From the NCBI GenBank assembly GCA_027013815.1, contig JALWFY010000114.1, forward strand, positions 1 through 34,575: a DNA stretch of 34,575 nucleotides. The letters run 5' to 3'. The notes beneath the pieces are model-generated. The model made no database searches. It was not told where the DNA came from and was given only the letters and a program-made list of their open reading frames with translations. A program made the translations under genes and the position numbers. Shown in pieces: positions 6,715 to 14,812 of this stretch (its first letter is position 1; each line of letters starts with the position of its first letter). The DNA is from Desulfohalobiaceae bacterium. GTDB lineage: Bacteria; Desulfobacterota; Desulfovibrionia; Desulfovibrionales; Desulfothermaceae.

Positions 6715-8312
6715 TTGAAATAAACATAAATCCAGATGTCCTTGTAATAGGTGGTGGGGTGGCAGGGATCCTGGCTACCCAAAAAATAAGAAAACAGGGA
6801 TATTCAGTCTCTATCCTAGACCAAGGACAGGGTTTTGAGCCAGACCCCTGTTATAAAATGGAATCAGCCAGTTATTATTCTAATACCATACAAGAGTTAA
6901 AAAAAGACCCCAAGGTTAGCTGGTTAGAAGATGGACAGATTACTAAGGTAGACGGTATGCTTGGGGACTTTAAAGTGTATGTCAAATCAAATGGCAAGGT
7001 AGAGAGAAAGAATTTTGGGGCAATCGTGGTAGCAACCCCATTTGACTGTATCCCTGTGTTTGAAGAATATGGATTGACCCCAGGGGAAAATGTATTTTCA
7101 GTAAATCATTTATTAGAACTCTTATCTGAAAACAAACCACCAACAGGCATTGCTGTATTTCTGACTACCTTCCAAGAAGAGACCAATCCTGTAAGTTTTA
7201 AAAATATAGTCTTAAATGCAATAGAGATCGGTAAATTGGGCTCAACTGTGTATGTGTTTGTTAGAAATGTGAAGACTGCAGCCCCTGGTCTAGAAAAACT
7301 CATACTCCATGCAAAAAATCATGGGGTGATGATTATAAAATCAAATAAAGCACCAGAGGTGGAAATAAAAGATAATAGGCCTATAGTTACCACCTACGAT
7401 CCAATAATCAAAAAAGATATTGAAATATATGCTGATTATGTTATTATAGAAGACAAAATAGTCCCAAATGAAAAAAACAATGAGATTTCCGAGTTATTTG
7501 GAATTCATACTGACTCAAATGGCTTTCTACAGACAAACAATGTAAGAAGGATACCTGTTTTCACTAATAGGAAAGGGATATTTGTAGTGGGATCAGCTGC
7601 TAATATCAAACCCTTTCCCTATATTTTGACTGACGCTATAGATGTAAGTTGCGAGATCCAAGGATTATTAAAAGGTGGTGGGAAGGTAGAAGTTGAGGAG
7701 ACTATCTCAATTGATCAGGAAAAGTGTGTAAGGTGTTTGACTTGTTATAGGGTGTGTCCCCATGGGGCAATATATTGGGATGTGGACAGGGTAGCTATTT
7801 CCTCCTTAGTGTGTGAAGGATGTGGTATATGCACAGCTGAATGTCCAATGAATGCTATTCAGATAAATGAATACTCTGATGATAAGATAAAAGATGAACT
7901 AAAGGATATTTTGAAATCCAAAGGGGATGAGCCACTTTTTGTTGCTTTTTGCTGTAAAAATTCTGCGTTTGAAGCAGCAAAAGGGGCCGAAAAACAAGGA
8001 ATTGATCTACCAAAGGGTTTTAAGGTCATTAAGGTCCCATGTGCTGGGAAGGTAGATGTGGACTATGTATTAGAGGCCCTTGTTAAGGGGGTAGATGGAG
8101 TTATAATAGGGGCATGTTATAAAGACAACTGTAAGTCTGAAAAAGGTAATATATTTGCAAGTTATAGGATAGCCCATTTAAAGGACATCCTATCTCAAAT
8201 AGGAATAAATCCTAAAAGGGTTGAACTCATTAATGTGGCATCCAATATGCCCAAGGAGTTTGGCTTAAAACTCCAGGAAGTATCTAAAAAAATTGTAGGT
8301 ATGGGTAGTTAA
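6711..8312 (+). CDS. QmoB-like FAD/ferredoxin/MvhD fusion oxidoreductase
   Basis: A 533-residue three-part protein. Residues 8-320 are an HdrA-like FAD fold ('VLVIGGGVAG' at 10-19; 'GIFVVGSAAN' near 289-298). Residues 335-385 form a 2x[4Fe-4S] ferredoxin with Cys339/342/345/349 and Cys368/371/374/378. Residues about 405-530 are an MvhD-type [2Fe-2S] domain with 'FVAFCCKN', 'KVPCAGKVD' and 'GACYKDNCKSEKGN' (Cys414, 415, 444, 469, 474). This order is that of QmoB. The GTG start at 6711 shares four bases with the stop of the QmoA-like gene and follows AGGAGG. No QmoC, HdrB or HdrC gene is nearby, so the quinone- or heterodisulfide-reacting end is missing; MetFV is the likely partner (inference). 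Confidence 0.87.
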   Translation: MIEININPDVLVIGGGVAGILATQKIRKQGYSVSILDQGQGFEPDPCYKMESASYYSNTIQELKKDPKVSWLEDGQITKVDGMLGDFKVYVKSNGKVERKNFGAIVVATPFDCIPVFEEYGLTPGENVFSVNHLLELLSENKPPTGIAVFLTTFQEETNPVSFKNIVLNAIEIGKLGSTVYVFVRNVKTAAPGLEKLILHAKNHGVMIIKSNKAPEVEIKDNRPIVTTYDPIIKKDIEIYADYVIIEDKIVPNEKNNEISELFGIHTDSNGFLQTNNVRRIPVFTNRKGIFVVGSAANIKPFPYILTDAIDVSCEIQGLLKGGGKVEVEETISIDQEKCVRCLTCYRVCPHGAIYWDVDRVAISSLVCEGCGICTAECPMNAIQINEYSDDKIKDELKDILKSKGDEPLFVAFCCKNSAFEAAKGAEKQGIDLPKGFKVIKVPCAGKVDVDYVLEALVKGVDGVIIGACYKDNCKSEKGNIFASYRIAHLKDILSQIGINPKRVELINVASNMPKEFGLKLQEVSKKIVGMGS

Positions 8313-8346
8313 TAAAAATACAGGCCCTTAAACAAAAGGAGTGATT

Positions 8347-8736
8347 ATGGGGAAAAAGATAATTTTAGTAGATGATGATCAAGACTTTTGTGAAATCCTT
8401 AAATCAAAGTTAGAAAAAAAAGGATTTTATGTGGATGTGGCCTATGATGGAGATTTGGGACTTGAAAAAGTAAGACAAAGCCCACCTGATATATTGATCC
8501 TAGATGTGATGATGCCCAAAAAATCTGGACTAGAGGTGTGTAAGGAATTAAAATCAGATCCCGCATATCAGGACCTTCCCATAATAATGCTCACTGCTGT
8601 TGCAGAACATATAGGCGAGACCACATATACCCAATATGATGCAATGAGTATGGAAGCAGAAGACTATATCCCCAAAGGGCCTGACTGTACTGACAAAGTA
8701 GTTAAAAGTGTAATGGAGATAGTCTCTCAAGACTAG
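8347..8736 (+). CDS. Stand-alone CheY-like receiver protein
   Basis: A 129-residue single REC domain with no output domain. The acidic pocket is 'LVDDDQDF' (about 7-14), the phosphoacceptor is Asp53 in 'ILILDVMMPKKSG', the conserved Thr is in 'IIMLTAV' and the Lys in 'EDYIPKGP' (Lys110). A short loop rich in Thr/Tyr/Met lies between the Thr and Lys motifs. ATG 8347 is preferred over GTG 8341 because AGGAG at 8338-8342 overlaps the latter and lies four bases from the former. It follows the QmoB-like gene by 34 bases and ends at a terminator, so it appears to be the last gene of the metVF operon. What it regulates is unknown; a protein-protein role on the oxidoreductase is one possibility. Confidence 0.88.
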   Translation: MGKKIILVDDDQDFCEILKSKLEKKGFYVDVAYDGDLGLEKVRQSPPDILILDVMMPKKSGLEVCKELKSDPAYQDLPIIMLTAVAEHIGETTYTQYDAMSMEAEDYIPKGPDCTDKVVKSVMEIVSQD

Positions 8737-8752
8737 CCTTGTATTTAGAAAT

Positions 8753-8792
8753 GGCCTGGGTAAAAAAATTAATACTCAGGCCGTTTTAATTT
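8753..8792 (+). terminator. Rho-independent terminator after the metVF-qmo-like operon
   Basis: A nine-base-pair stem pairs GGCCTGGGT (8753-8761) with ACTCAGGCC (8774-8782), with one G-U pair and a 12-base AT-rich loop. It is followed by GTTTTAATTT. It lies 17 bases after the receiver gene stop. Confidence 0.85.
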
Positions 8793-8844
8793 ACCAAACT
8801 AAAGTTCTGAATAACTGCATGTGGGTGAAAAAGGCAACATGAGA

Positions 8845-8933
8845 CAAAAGGCGAAAGGCAAAAGGTATATGGAACAAGATACGAATTCTTCCCTTTAGCC
8901 TTTTGCCTCTTGCCCTTAGCCTTTAGCCTTTAT
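8845..8933. repeat. Heptamer-repeat inverted array
   Basis: The right arm (8892-8933) is six consecutive seven-base units: CCTTTAG, CCTTTTG, CCTCTTG, CCCTTAG, CCTTTAG, CCTTTAT. The left arm (8845-8865) is three units of the reverse complement: CAAAAGG, CGAAAGG, CAAAAGG. The arms can fold on each other across a 26-base spacer. It resembles the short tandemly repeated heptamers described in cyanobacteria and seen between genes in several environmental bacteria. It sits between two convergent operons. Function unknown. Confidence 0.8.
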
Positions 8934-8954
8934 ATACAATGATTTAAGTTCACT

Positions 8955-8989
8955 AAAAACTAAATTTTTCACACTTTTCAGTGGAAAAG
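8955..8989 (-). terminator. Probable terminator of the kdsB-to-kinase operon
   Basis: On the minus strand, starting a few bases after the kinase stop, CTTTTCCACT pairs with AGTGTGAAAA around a GAAA tetraloop, with one bulged T. It is followed by ATTTAGTTTTTAG. The stem is AT-rich and the T tract is interrupted, so this is less certain than its convergent partner. Confidence 0.5.
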
Positions 8990-8994
8990 CTTAT

Positions 8995-10470
8995 TCATCC
9001 AACAAGGGGAAGTTTGACCAAAAAAGTACTTCCCTTATTCTTTTCACTAATCACCCCTATGTCTCCCCCAAGGTCGTCTACTATTCCCTTTGCAATGGCA
9101 AGTCCTAATCCAGTACCTGAAATATCCTTAGTAGAATCGTCTTTTACCCTATAAAACCTATTAAATATCTTGTCCTGTTCTTGTTTTGAGATCCCAATAC
9201 CAGTATCCTTTACTGCAACTATACCCATATCCCCTTGTTTATATGTTGATATATAGATCTTTCCCCCTTCAGGGGTATATTTAATTGCATTATTTACCAG
9301 ATTGTTAAACAATATATTGAGTGCCCTGGGATCTGCCTTTATAGTAAAATCTCCCTGGGTGTTGAGCTCTAAAACCATGTGTTGTTTCTTTAACTCTGCC
9401 TGGTCTTTCCAGTCCTCGAACCTGGAACTTAAAAATTCCTCCATATAGATATCCTTTATATCCACATAGACCTTTCCTGATTCTATTCTTGAGAGGTCCA
9501 GTAATTTTTCAATGAGTTCAGTAAGCCCCCTTGTTCGTTGTTTGGCCTTTTCCAATATCCTTTTATCTGCACTGAACTCTGGATCTTCAATTAAGTCTTG
9601 CAACACAAGTGCGATCTGTTCGTGGATAGTGGATAGACTTCCCCTGAGTTCATGGGAAACCCTGGCCACAAACTCAGATTTCAATTGATCTAATTTTTTT
9701 AACGGAGTTATATCCATTGATATAACTACATATCCCAACAATTTTTGGTCTTCTGAAAAAATAGAGTTCTTTTTTATAAGTAAATAGAGGTCATCATTTA
9801 TCTTGAACTCACAAGATATATCCCCTTCCTCTTCAATACCAAATAAAATAAAGTCCAACACCTTATCGTGTGTTATATAATATGAAATGTCTAATCCCAG
9901 GGGAACAGAATCTGAAATAGAAAAATGTTTTCTAATAGTGTTATTTATGAGTACAACCTCTCTATTATTATTTGTAACCAAGACCCCATTTGGAAGGACC
10001 TCTAAAATAGTCTTCAACCTACTCTTTTCTGTGATTAGATCCAGTAGTGCGTCTTTTCTCTCTTTATCCAGTCTCTCCTTCTCCTGTATAAGCAATATAT
10101 TGTCTAGGGCCCTTTTTACTACCAGTAGGATATGTTCTTTATCAAAGGACTTTGGTATAAAATCATAGGCACCTTGTTTCATGGATTCAACAGCAATCTC
10201 CAAGGTGGCAAAACCTGTTATAATGATAACCAATATATGGGGATCAATCTCCTCTTTTATGGTACGCAACACATCCATCCCATCTATGCCTGGCATCTTT
10301 AAATCCAAAAGGACTAAATCAACTCTAGTGTCCTTTAATATAGAAAGAGACTCCTCTCCATCTTCTGCAAGTAATACTTCACAGCCAAGCCTAGATAAAA
10401 TTCTACTCAGGGCAATCCTTATATGTTCTTCATCGTCAACTACTAATATGCGTATTGACTCATACCCCAT
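8995..10470 (-). CDS. Hybrid response regulator/histidine kinase (REC-PAS-HisKA-HATPase)
   Basis: A 491-residue cytoplasmic signalling protein. REC is at about 1-120 ('LVVDDEEHIR', phosphoacceptor Asp56 in 'LLDLKMPG', 'IIITGFA', Lys107 in 'DFIPKSFDK'), followed by a helical linker (120-155) and a PAS domain (about 155-258). The HisKA helix has His273 in 'RVSHELRGSL', and the HATPase carries 'LVNNAIKYT', 'VKDTGIGIS' and 'GTGLGLAIAKG'. No membrane segment is seen. An upstream GTG (10476) is possible, but AGGAG lies only one base from it and seven from ATG 10470, so the latter is chosen. It starts 18 bases after the stop of the neighbouring kinase, so phosphoryl transfer from that kinase to this REC domain is likely (inference). 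Confidence 0.92.
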   Translation of the reverse strand: MGYESIRILVVDDEEHIRIALSRILSRLGCEVLLAEDGEESLSILKDTRVDLVLLDLKMPGIDGMDVLRTIKEEIDPHILVIIITGFATLEIAVESMKQGAYDFIPKSFDKEHILLVVKRALDNILLIQEKERLDKERKDALLDLITEKSRLKTILEVLPNGVLVTNNNREVVLINNTIRKHFSISDSVPLGLDISYYITHDKVLDFILFGIEEEGDISCEFKINDDLYLLIKKNSIFSEDQKLLGYVVISMDITPLKKLDQLKSEFVARVSHELRGSLSTIHEQIALVLQDLIEDPEFSADKRILEKAKQRTRGLTELIEKLLDLSRIESGKVYVDIKDIYMEEFLSSRFEDWKDQAELKKQHMVLELNTQGDFTIKADPRALNILFNNLVNNAIKYTPEGGKIYISTYKQGDMGIVAVKDTGIGISKQEQDKIFNRFYRVKDDSTKDISGTGLGLAIAKGIVDDLGGDIGVISEKNKGSTFLVKLPLVG

Positions 10471-10488
10471 GCCCACTCTCCTAAAAAT

Positions 10489-11934
10489 CTAACCCCGGTT
10501 CACAGGAAGGATTATCTCAAAACAAGCTCCGCCCTGTTCTTTATTATAGGCTCGAATCTTTCCCTTATGATTCTCTACTATCCTGTAAGCAATACTAAGC
10601 CCTAATCCAAGACCGTCCCCTTGTTTCTTTGTTGAAAAAAATGGATCAAATATATTTGGCAGGATCTCCTCGTCTATACCAGGGCCTGTATCACAAAACT
10701 CTATTTTCACCTTTTCTCCTGGTAATTTTTGGGTGATTATGTATAATGTTCCCTTCCCTTTCATGGCCTGTGCAGCATTCCATATAATATTCATAAAAAC
10801 ATGATTTAATTGTTGGACATCGCATTTTATCTCAGGTAGTCCTAAATCATACTTTTTAATTATTTTAATATTCTTAAACAAGGAGTGTTTTTCCAATAAA
10901 AACAGCGTCCTATCTATTGCTTTATTCAAATCTGCAAAAAAAGGAGTCCCTCCACCTTGTCTGGAAAACTCCAGGAGTTCTTTTACTGTATCTTTACACC
11001 TCTTTGCATTCTCCAATATCCTAGTCAAATCTTGTTTTATCCTATCTTCCAACTCCTCTTCTAACAGGAGTTCAGAAAACAATATAATACTACTTAAGGG
11101 ATTATTTAATTGATGGGCTACCCCTGCAGCAAGATTACCAAGGGCCGCCATTTTTGATGACTGATACAACTGCATCCTTGTCTCTTCTAGTTCCTTTTCC
11201 ATATTAATAGTTTCTCTTAGATCGTGAAAAAATCCAATGGTTGCTACTTCAACTCCATTCTCATAAATAATGGATGCATTTAACTCTACTGGAATCAACT
11301 CTCCTTGCTTTGTTAAAAGCTCGACCCTATATGATTTTAATTTCCCAGGCCCTCCATGGTCTTTATTTCTTAATTTTTTCATGACCTCCCTGGCCATATC
11401 TCCAGGATATATATCCCGAATATCTACACAAGATAGGGCATCCTCCCTTGGATACCCCAGGATCTTTGATGCAGCATCATTAAATATAAATATCTTGCCC
11501 TTTTTGTCTGCAGCAATAACTGCATCTACTGCGCTTAAAATCAAATTATGTAAAAAGGTATTAGATAAATGCAACTTTTTTTCTAACTGGTCCATAGCAG
11601 TGATATCAAAGTCCAGCCTCACCACACATTGTTTTCCATCTGGGCCAATCATTGGGAAGAGGGTTACCTTATCCTCAAAATATAAATCTGCAAAACTACC
11701 TTCCTGCCTCTTATCCTCTCCTTCTACCACCTGATTTATCTTACATTTAATACATGGGCTATCCATGCCAAAATAGATCTCATAACACCTTTTACCTATT
11801 ATATCCTCTCCATAAATATCTTTGGCAAACTTATTTGCAGCACATATAATATGGTCCATGGAAATAACCATAAGCTCCCTGGGTATGGCATCTGCAACTG
11901 CAAGTAGATATTCCTTTTCTCTCTGATCAATCAT
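10489..11934 (-). CDS. PAS-PAS histidine kinase with Cys-rich first PAS domain
   Basis: A 481-residue soluble sensor kinase. The first PAS domain (about 10-115) carries Cys50 and a CxxC (Cys61, Cys64) in 'GKRCYEIYFGMDSPCIKC', a pattern that could bind a metal or sense redox state. The second PAS (about 128-240) contains 'FNDAASKILGYPREDAL'. HisKA has His274 in 'AAGVAHQLNNPLS'. The HATPase shows 'MNIIWNAAQAM', 'FCDTGPGIDEEI', 'NIFDPFFSTK' and 'GLGLGLSIAYRI', the NtrB-like type. No receiver or membrane segment is present. The start follows GGGGA by five bases. It is the fourth gene of the kdsB operon and likely partners the hybrid kinase immediately downstream. Confidence 0.92.
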   Translation of the reverse strand: MIDQREKEYLLAVADAIPRELMVISMDHIICAANKFAKDIYGEDIIGKRCYEIYFGMDSPCIKCKINQVVEGEDKRQEGSFADLYFEDKVTLFPMIGPDGKQCVVRLDFDITAMDQLEKKLHLSNTFLHNLILSAVDAVIAADKKGKIFIFNDAASKILGYPREDALSCVDIRDIYPGDMAREVMKKLRNKDHGGPGKLKSYRVELLTKQGELIPVELNASIIYENGVEVATIGFFHDLRETINMEKELEETRMQLYQSSKMAALGNLAAGVAHQLNNPLSSIILFSELLLEEELEDRIKQDLTRILENAKRCKDTVKELLEFSRQGGGTPFFADLNKAIDRTLFLLEKHSLFKNIKIIKKYDLGLPEIKCDVQQLNHVFMNIIWNAAQAMKGKGTLYIITQKLPGEKVKIEFCDTGPGIDEEILPNIFDPFFSTKKQGDGLGLGLSIAYRIVENHKGKIRAYNKEQGGACFEIILPVNRG

Positions 11935-11955
11935 ATTTGTCCCCGGACTCTTCCA

Positions 11956-12753
11956 TTATCCTATTTGTCTTTCTGCATATTTTAACATTTTCTCTGCTTC
12001 CTTAAAATCAGGATTTAGTTTAAGGGCATTATCTGCCACATTTAGCACATCTTCCCATTTTTTGGAATCAATATATACCCTTCCTAGATTAAATAAAAGA
12101 TATTCATCGTCAGGGGTCCTTGATATGGCCTCTTTAAACACCTTAATGGCAAGGTCAAACTTACCTGCCTTTCGTAAGGTAATACCCATTTTATTGAGTA
12201 CATGTATTGCCTCTGGATCGTCCTTATATGCATTTCTCAAGTATCCAAGGGCATCATCTACCATTCCTTCTTCCAGATAAATATCACTTATACTCAACTT
12301 GAGATCAGTATCTTCTTTAAAGGTCTTTATTAATTTTTTAAAGACCTTGTCTGCTTGATTATACTCTTTATGTTTTAAATATTTCCTTCCCTTTTCAAGC
12401 TCCTGTTGTTTTAGTTCCTCTAGGAGTGCCATCTGTTTTTTGGCCTCTTCCACAGTAGAAGACTGGAGCTCTTTTATAGCTTCTTTTATCAGATCCCATA
12501 ACTTTTTTTCATCACCAGGTGTATATTCTATAGGAATAGGATATTGCTGCACAAATTCTTTATTAATTTTAAGCAGATATACTACATCTTCTAATTTTTT
12601 CTGAAAATCCTTTTTTTCATGTTTTAACAGTGGGGTTTTAAAAAAAATGGAAAGGGCATCCTGAATACTCACCAAGGCCGCCAAAAATTTCTTCTTTTTG
12701 AGCAGGGTATTTATAGTGCTGAGCTTTGACCTGGCCTTACTTATCTCAGACAT
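11956..12753 (-). CDS. TPR-repeat protein
   Basis: A 265-residue soluble protein with no signal peptide. The N-terminal half is strongly helical, Lys/Glu-rich and likely coiled (about 1-120). The C-terminal half has about four tetratricopeptide repeats, e.g. 'GRKYLKHKEYNQADKVFKKL', 'LSISDIYLEEGMVDDALGYL', 'LNKMGITLRKAGKFDLAIKV' and 'LFNLGRVYIDSKKWEDVLNV'. Such proteins are scaffolds for protein-protein contacts. It lies between carA and the PAS-PAS kinase in the same operon, with a GGGAG ribosome-binding site nine bases from the ATG. A role in the two-component circuit is guessed from position only. Confidence 0.88.
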   Translation of the reverse strand: MSEISKARSKLSTINTLLKKKKFLAALVSIQDALSIFFKTPLLKHEKKDFQKKLEDVVYLLKINKEFVQQYPIPIEYTPGDEKKLWDLIKEAIKELQSSTVEEAKKQMALLEELKQQELEKGRKYLKHKEYNQADKVFKKLIKTFKEDTDLKLSISDIYLEEGMVDDALGYLRNAYKDDPEAIHVLNKMGITLRKAGKFDLAIKVFKEAISRTPDDEYLLFNLGRVYIDSKKWEDVLNVADNALKLNPDFKEAEKMLKYAERQIG

Positions 12754-12786
12754 AAAAAATATCTCCCAAATATTAACATTGGAAAA

Positions 12787-13905
12787 TTATGAAACCCTTT
12801 TTACCATACCCAAAAAATCCCTAAAAAAATACCTTGAATCATGGGGTCCAGGAGATGCCTCTGGATGATATTGCACTGCCATAACAGGGAGTCTGCGGTG
12901 CACAAAACCCTCTAAGGTCTGGTCATTCAAGTTTATGTGGGTCTGTTTCAAATAATCCACCTTTGAAACATCTACACAAAAGCCATGGTTTTGCGAAGTT
13001 ATTTCCACATATTTTGCATCTATTCTCTTTACTGGATGATTGACTCCATGATGTCCAAATTTCAATTTATAGGTCTTTCCACCAAGCACAATACCTAGGA
13101 TTTGATGTCCCAAACATATGCCTCCCACAGGAAAATCTTGTAAGAGTGCTTCAATCTCATCAAATATGTATTCAACTGCAGCAGGATCCCCAGGGCCATT
13201 GGACAAGAATACCCCCTGGGGATTTAATTTCTTTACCTGATCTGCCTTAAAAAATGAAGGCACCACTAGGACTTCAAATCCCTCTTGTTCTAACAATCTG
13301 AGGATATTATATTTTACCCCAAAATCATAGACCACAAGTCTTATTTTTTCCCCTTGCCAATGATACTCACCCCCTTCAAGGGACACTGGAATTGGTTTAC
13401 CTTCCCATTTATATACTTCTTTTGTTGTCACTTGATCTACAAGGTTGAGCCCCTCCATCTTTTTAACTCCCCTTGCCTTTTCTACTACCTCTTTTGGATC
13501 TGTATCCTCAGTAGAGATATATCCCCTCATTGCCCCATGTATCCTTATATGTCTTGTAAGGGCCCTTGTGTCTATGCCTTCAATCCCCATTATATTGTAT
13601 TTTTTAAGATACTCTGGGAGAGACATCCTAGAACGCCAGTTTGATGGTTTTTTGCAACATTCCTTTACTATAAAACCCGCTACGTGTATGCTACTAGATT
13701 CTATATCTTCAAGATTGACCCCATAATTTCCTATATGGGGATAAGTCATACACACTAACTGGTGTTTATATGAGGGGTCTGTGAGTATCTCCTGATATCC
13801 AGTCATCCCAGTATTAAAGATAACCTCCCCTCCACCCTCTCCTTGACCAGTAAAAGATTTGCCCTCAAAATAAGTGCCATCTTCTAATGCCAATATTGCT
13901 CGCAT
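12787..13905 (-). CDS. carA: Carbamoyl-phosphate synthase small (glutaminase) subunit
   Basis: A 372-residue CarA, which hydrolyses glutamine to feed ammonia to CarB for carbamoyl phosphate synthesis (pyrimidines and arginine). The N-terminal domain opens '[17 protein letters not shown]' with '[20 protein letters not shown]'. The class I amidotransferase domain has the nucleophile Cys in '[11 protein letters not shown]', then '[11 protein letters not shown]' and the His-Glu pair in '[14 protein letters not shown]'. Length is close to E. coli CarA (382). ATG 13905 is chosen because AAGGAG lies eight bases upstream; ATG 13911 has only two bases of spacing. The start lies inside the end of kdsB (22-base overlap). 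No carB is in the window. Confidence 0.96.
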   Translation of the reverse strand: MRAILALEDGTYFEGKSFTGQGEGGGEVIFNTGMTGYQEILTDPSYKHQLVCMTYPHIGNYGVNLEDIESSSIHVAGFIVKECCKKPSNWRSRMSLPEYLKKYNIMGIEGIDTRALTRHIRIHGAMRGYISTEDTDPKEVVEKARGVKKMEGLNLVDQVTTKEVYKWEGKPIPVSLEGGEYHWQGEKIRLVVYDFGVKYNILRLLEQEGFEVLVVPSFFKADQVKKLNPQGVFLSNGPGDPAAVEYIFDEIEALLQDFPVGGICLGHQILGIVLGGKTYKLKFGHHGVNHPVKRIDAKYVEITSQNHGFCVDVSKVDYLKQTHINLNDQTLEGFVHRRLPVMAVQYHPEASPGPHDSRYFFRDFLGMVKRVS

Positions 13906-14648
13906 GCACATGTCTCCTTACGTAAAATTTTTTCTACCTTAGCCAAATCCTCTGGGGTGTCAACCCCGTAGCTAAATGACTCCGTGCGTTTTACAAAAAT
14001 AGGGATCTGGTTCTGCAAAAACCTAAGTTGTTCCAGTCTCTCAACCTTCTCTAAAAGGGACTGTGGAAATTGAATAAATCTTTCCAAGGCATTAAAGGTA
14101 TATGCATACATGCCTATATGTCCCAAGAACTCTCCTTTTAGGTCTGATATAAAATAAGGAATAGGAGACCTGGAAAAGTACATTGCAAAAGAGCTATTAT
14201 CTAAAACTACCTTTACCACATTGGGGTTTACTGCATCTTCAAAACAAATCTTCCTAGCCAAGGTGGCAACCTGAACCATCGGAACACTAAAACATTCAAT
14301 CAATTCGTCAATCATTTTAGGATCTAAAATAGGTTCATCTCCTTGGATATTCACAATTATATCTTTTTTAGAAATTCCTAGCCTTATGGCAGCTTCATAT
14401 ACCCTGTCTGTACCAGAATTATGAGTGTTAGCTGTCATAACCACAGGGACATTAAACTCTTTTGCCCTGTTGTAGATTTCATCATGATCTGTTGCCAACA
14501 CTACTTTGTGTAATCTTTTGCACTGCATAGCCCTTTCATATACATGTAAAAACATGGGCTTATTTAAGATCATGGCTAGGGGTTTACCTGGAAATCTAGA
14601 AGATCCATATCTTGCAGGAATTATCCCTATGACATTTAGTTCACTCAT
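13884..14648 (-). CDS. kdsB: CMP-KDO synthetase (3-deoxy-manno-octulosonate cytidylyltransferase)
   Basis: A 254-residue nucleotidyltransferase that activates KDO with CTP for lipopolysaccharide inner-core synthesis. The opening '[18 protein letters not shown]' is the CTP-binding signature. '[10 protein letters not shown]', '[10 protein letters not shown]' and '[18 protein letters not shown]' are classic KdsB motifs, and '[18 protein letters not shown]' and 'LEQLRFLQN' follow. It implies a Gram-negative envelope. It is the first gene of the minus-strand operon; the start follows AAGGAG by five bases. The 164-base gap to the divergent pilC must hold promoters for both, but none is convincing. 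Confidence 0.95.
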   Translation of the reverse strand: MSELNVIGIIPARYGSSRFPGKPLAMILNKPMFLHVYERAMQCKRLHKVVLATDHDEIYNRAKEFNVPVVMTANTHNSGTDRVYEAAIRLGISKKDIIVNIQGDEPILDPKMIDELIECFSVPMVQVATLARKICFEDAVNPNVVKVVLDNSSFAMYFSRSPIPYFISDLKGEFLGHIGMYAYTFNALERFIQFPQSLLEKVERLEQLRFLQNQIPIFVKRTESFSYGVDTPEDLAKVEKILRKETCACEQYWH

Positions 14649-14812
14649 TTTTACTCCTTATTCACACTTGATAAATTGAAATTTAAAGAATATTTGTATA
14701 TACTTAATTTATAAGAACTTAATTTCTAAAAAAATATGCAAAATATAATTGAATTACAGTAATTTTTGCCATATTTATAGTGCAAAAACAAGTCTAAACC
14801 TTGGAGGTAGAC

